Source: Palsa-872 sp036844615
Lineage (GTDB): Bacteria; Chloroflexota; Dormibacteria; Dormibacterales; Dormibacteraceae
Length of the DNA stretch: 10,578 bases
Assembly (NCBI GenBank): GCA_036844615.1
Contig: DAIUFK010000074.1
Span: forward strand, 1 to 10,578
Direction: 5' to 3'
The position numbers and the translations under genes were made by a program. The notes beneath the pieces are model-generated. The model was not told the DNA's origin. It ran no database searches and worked only from the letters and a program-made list of their open reading frames with translations. Of the stretch, positions 8,244 through 10,578 are shown piece by piece (position 1 is the stretch's first letter; every line of letters begins with the position of its first letter).

Positions 8244-8249
8244 TTCTAG

Positions 8250-9920
8250 ATGTCTTGGCGCCTGGTCGCACTACTCGCCATGTTCAGCCTTACGGTCTGG
8301 CCGACCGCCGCGTCTGCCAATAACGGCGGATCGGGCCGGCTCGGATCGATCAACCACATAGTCGTCGTCTACGAAGAGAACCACAGCTTCGACAATCTCT
8401 ATGGCGGGTGGGAAGGGGTCAATGGCCTCGCGGCCGCGGATGCCGCCCACACGACGCAGATCGGGCAGGGCGGCGCTGCCTATACCTGCCTGCTCCAGAA
8501 CGACGTCAACCTGAAGTCGCCTCCGCTGCTTGGAGATTGCACAGACACCTCGACTGGAACCTCGTTCGTGAGCCATTTCGCGAACAGCCCGTTCAGCATC
8601 GAGACCTTCATCCCAGCCAGCGCACTGACCTGCCCGCAGCCTGGAGTCTTCGCCCCCAACGGCCTGCTCCCGAGCGCTGCCAACCTGCCTGGCGGCTGCA
8701 CCAGGGACATCGTCCACCGCTTCTACCAGGAGCAATACCAGCTCAACAACGGCGCTCAGAACCTGTATGTGACAGGTAGTGATGCGGTCGGGCTGTCGAT
8801 GGGGAACTACAACACCCAGGCCCTGCCGATTTATGCCTACCTTCACAGCCCTGCCCACCCGCACTACGCAATCTCCGACAACTTCTTCCAGTCCGCGTTC
8901 GGCGGGTCGTTCCTCAACCACCAGTGGCTGGTCGCGGCGGCCACGCCGACTTATGCAACGGCACCGTCGAGCCTCCACTCGAAGATCGATTCGAACGGAA
9001 TGCCTAACAACTACGCGCTCTATCACGCGACGGGTCCTGTCGCGGACGGGCCGCTGACGCAACTGTGCCCGTCGGCGGTTCCCGGCCGGGCCTGCGGTGC
9101 GTATGCGGTCAACACCATCCAGCCCGCGGTGCAGCCGACCAGCTCGAGCACTACCAAGCTGCCGCTCCAGACCGGCACGACAATCGGCGATGAGCTGAGC
9201 GCGGCAGGAGTGAGCTGGGCGTGGTACTCAGGCGGCTGGTCGAACGCCGATGGTGACGTCGGCGCCCCCGGTTGGACCAACGGCTCCGCCGGCACCTGTG
9301 CAGACACTTATTCGTTCGCCAATCCGGCTTACCCGTACTGCCCGAACAAGGTCTTCCAGTTTCACCACCAGCCCCTCAACTATTACGCGAGCTTTGCGCC
9401 TGGCACGCCAGGCCGCGCGCACCTGCAGGACGAGGTCGCATTTGACAACCTGCTCGGCAATTCCGCGAAGACCTGCCAGCTGAACTCGGTGAGCTTTGTC
9501 AAGCCGATCGGGTTGGAGAACGAGCACCCCGGCTACACAAGCGAGAGCACGGGCAGCAACCACCTGGTACAGCTTTTGCAGGCAATCGATGGCAGCAGCT
9601 GCCGCAAGGACACGATGGTCGTTGTCACCTACGACGAGTTCGGCGGCCAGTGGGACCACGTGAGCCCTCCAGGGCAGGGCGGCGCGGCCGGCCCGCACGA
9701 CCAGTGGGGCCCGGGGACTCGCATCCCCGCGCTCATCGTCACGCCGCAGGTGCGCGGCAACTTCGTCGTCGACCACACGCAGTACGACACCACCTCAATC
9801 CTCGCCACGATCGAGCACCGTTACGGGTTGCTACCGCTGGGTACTCGCGACGCGGCGGTCAACGACCTCGGGAACGTCTTCAACGCGCACAACCCTGAAG
9901 TGGAAGGAAGCTCGGCCTAG
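8250..9920 (+). CDS. Secreted phosphoesterase (phospholipase C / acid phosphatase family)
   Basis: This is an exported hydrolase of phosphate esters, 556 residues. The N-terminus MSWRLVALLAMFSLTVWPTAASA is a classical signal peptide with an AxA site after residue 23. The mature part begins with INHIVVVYEENHSFDNLYG (34-52); the E-N pair (E43, N44) matches the metal/phosphate-binding residues of this family. GGSFLNH (S220, N223) sits where the nucleophile (Ser or Thr followed by N) is expected. YDEFGGQWDHVSPP (D462, E463, W468, D469, H470) and GPHDQWGPGTRIP (H483, D484) complete the usual metal-binding set. Eight or more cysteines in the mature part suggest disulfides and an extracellular location. 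The substrate may be phospholipid or a soluble phosphomonoester; the sequence does not decide. It is monocistronic, with its own strong ribosome-binding site, and converges with the DinB-like gene 15 bases later. Confidence 0.92.
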   Translation: MSWRLVALLAMFSLTVWPTAASANNGGSGRLGSINHIVVVYEENHSFDNLYGGWEGVNGLAAADAAHTTQIGQGGAAYTCLLQNDVNLKSPPLLGDCTDTSTGTSFVSHFANSPFSIETFIPASALTCPQPGVFAPNGLLPSAANLPGGCTRDIVHRFYQEQYQLNNGAQNLYVTGSDAVGLSMGNYNTQALPIYAYLHSPAHPHYAISDNFFQSAFGGSFLNHQWLVAAATPTYATAPSSLHSKIDSNGMPNNYALYHATGPVADGPLTQLCPSAVPGRACGAYAVNTIQPAVQPTSSSTTKLPLQTGTTIGDELSAAGVSWAWYSGGWSNADGDVGAPGWTNGSAGTCADTYSFANPAYPYCPNKVFQFHHQPLNYYASFAPGTPGRAHLQDEVAFDNLLGNSAKTCQLNSVSFVKPIGLENEHPGYTSESTGSNHLVQLLQAIDGSSCRKDTMVVVTYDEFGGQWDHVSPPGQGGAAGPHDQWGPGTRIPALIVTPQVRGNFVVDHTQYDTTSILATIEHRYGLLPLGTRDAAVNDLGNVFNAHNPEVEGSSA

Positions 9921-9935
9921 CCGATCAGCCTCACG

Positions 9936-10508
9936 TTATTCGGATACTGTCGGGGCTCGACCAGTCCAGAGGTCGAGCTCCGGCAGTCCGTACATTCCCA
10001 GCGTCTGCGAAATCTCGCCCGCATGAGAGGCGTCGTGCGTCAGCAATCGCATCAGCACTGACTGGCGCGTGTGGACCTGGATCTTGTCGTCACGCACTCG
10101 CCGCGCTTCATGGTTCAACGACTCCGGCGTCCATCGCTCGAGACACTGTTGAACAATCGCCCACGATGATTCGAGCGCGAAGACGAGCTCGTCCGCATGA
10201 CGCGGATGGTCGATGTCATCTTCCCAAACATCCCCATTGGGATCAGTGAAGGGAGTGGTGTGGGCACCCGGCTCCTTGAAGACGGCGCACAGCCAGTAGA
10301 CACGGGCCCCCGCGAGGTGCGCTGTGGTGGCCCAGATCGGCCAGAGGTGGGGAGCAGGTCTCAGCTCGAGCTGCTCGAGGGAGAGCGCGCCTATCGTGTT
10401 TACGAGGCGCTCATTGGTGAGCTGCCAGCCCTGATAAAAGTGGACGACGCCCTTTTGATCGATGCGGCCAAGGTTACCCCGCGGCGGCGAGGGCGGCGGA
10501 CAAGCCAC
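9936..10508 (-). CDS. DinB-fold putative metal-dependent protein
   Basis: This is a small cytoplasmic four-helix-bundle protein of the DinB/YfiT-like superfamily, 190 residues if read from GTG 10508. Members bind a divalent metal through three histidines; many are thiol-dependent transferases or have no known job. H64 in TTAHLAGARVYW and the HX3H pair H158/H162 in THDASHAGEISQTLGMYG supply the three ligands. Relatives typically begin close to FYQGW (residue 24), so residues 1-22 (MACPPPSPPRGNLGRIDQKG...) look like an unusual extension. No ATG, GTG or TTG occurs in frame between 10508 and FYQGW, and an in-frame stop at 10518-10520 closes the frame upstream. GTG 10508 lacks a ribosome-binding site, so the start is doubtful. 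Its 5' end lies 12 bases from a divergent tRNA gene. Confidence 0.8.
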   Translation of the reverse strand: MACPPPSPPRGNLGRIDQKGVVHFYQGWQLTNERLVNTIGALSLEQLELRPAPHLWPIWATTAHLAGARVYWLCAVFKEPGAHTTPFTDPNGDVWEDDIDHPRHADELVFALESSWAIVQQCLERWTPESLNHEARRVRDDKIQVHTRQSVLMRLLTHDASHAGEISQTLGMYGLPELDLWTGRAPTVSE

Positions 10509-10520
10509 AATCTGGGGTCA

Positions 10521-10578
10521 GCCGGCGTAGCTCAGCTTGGTTAGAGCAGCGGTCTTTTAAACCGATGGTCCAGGGTTC
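10521..10578 (+). tRNA. tRNA-Lys (anticodon UUU), 3' end cut by the window
   Basis: The acceptor 5' strand GCCGGCG (10521-10527) is followed by TA, a D-arm with GCTC/GAGC (10530-10533 and 10544-10547), and the anticodon arm GCGGT / ACCGA (10549-10553 and 10561-10565). The loop CTTTTAA (10554-10560) places TTT at 10556-10558, which reads lysine codons. The first anticodon-stem pair is a G-A mismatch. A four-base-plus variable stretch, the T-stem CAGGG and TTC follow. The window stops at about position 56 of the tRNA, so the T-loop end, acceptor 3' strand and discriminator are outside. Confidence 0.95.

Larger units (their letters stand above)
8110..8249. promoter_or_regulatory. Divergent intergenic region with probable promoters for both flanking genes
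   Basis: These 140 bases separate the oxidoreductase (-) from the phosphoesterase (+) and must hold the start signals of both. GCTTA occurs three times (8135-8139, 8153-8157, 8160-8164), a possible protein-binding motif. I found no convincing -35/-10 pair on either strand. An inverted repeat (8166-8228) is listed separately. Confidence 0.45.

Noticed and set aside
9912..9924. TCGGC-CTA-GCCGA hairpin as terminator of the phosphoesterase gene
   Set aside because: The stem is only five pairs, it overlaps the stop codon and it has no T-tract. No good terminator is visible between the convergent genes.
10197..10544. + strand open frame opposite the DinB-like gene, ending in GVAQLG
   Set aside because: It is antisense to a protein with clear metal-binding histidines, and its last residues are simply the translated start of the tRNA-Lys gene.

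Overview
The window is high-GC bacterial chromosome, densely packed with short gaps, frequent GTG starts and 4-base gene overlaps. The protein families and composition suggest an Actinomycetota-, Chloroflexota- or Dormibacterota-like organism. That is inference from style only; no marker in the window fixes the phylum.

Bases 1-5374 hold a complete-looking peptide-type (Dpp/Opp, family 5) ABC importer operon on the + strand. It contains the end of a solute-binding protein gene (cut by the window edge), a strong hairpin that probably attenuates read-through, two permeases and two ATPases. Both ATPases carry a C-terminal four-cysteine cluster typical of Opp/Dpp ATPases. The first ATPase has no ATG/GTG/TTG where its family begins. 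A good Shine-Dalgarno sequence points instead at an ATA codon that overlaps the upstream stop.

Bases 5375-5455 hold a compact REP-like double palindrome between convergent transcription units. On the - strand (5456-8109) a zinc-independent quinone oxidoreductase-type gene is coupled through a GTGA overlap to a second, paralogous family 5 solute-binding protein. This protein lies tail to tail with the importer operon and has an N-terminal membrane segment but no lipobox. The two binding proteins share several uncommon motifs, so they probably feed the same permease.

A 140-base divergent intergenic region follows, then a secreted phosphoesterase (phospholipase C / acid phosphatase family) at 8250-9920 on +. 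Next is a DinB-fold metal-binding protein at 9936-10508 on -, and the 5' three-quarters of a tRNA-Lys(UUU) at 10521-10578 on +, cut by the window edge.

Most of the content is ordinary housekeeping and transport. I do not see a convincing new system. The best leads are the duplicated binding proteins flanking one importer, the apparent AUA start, and the REP-like element.
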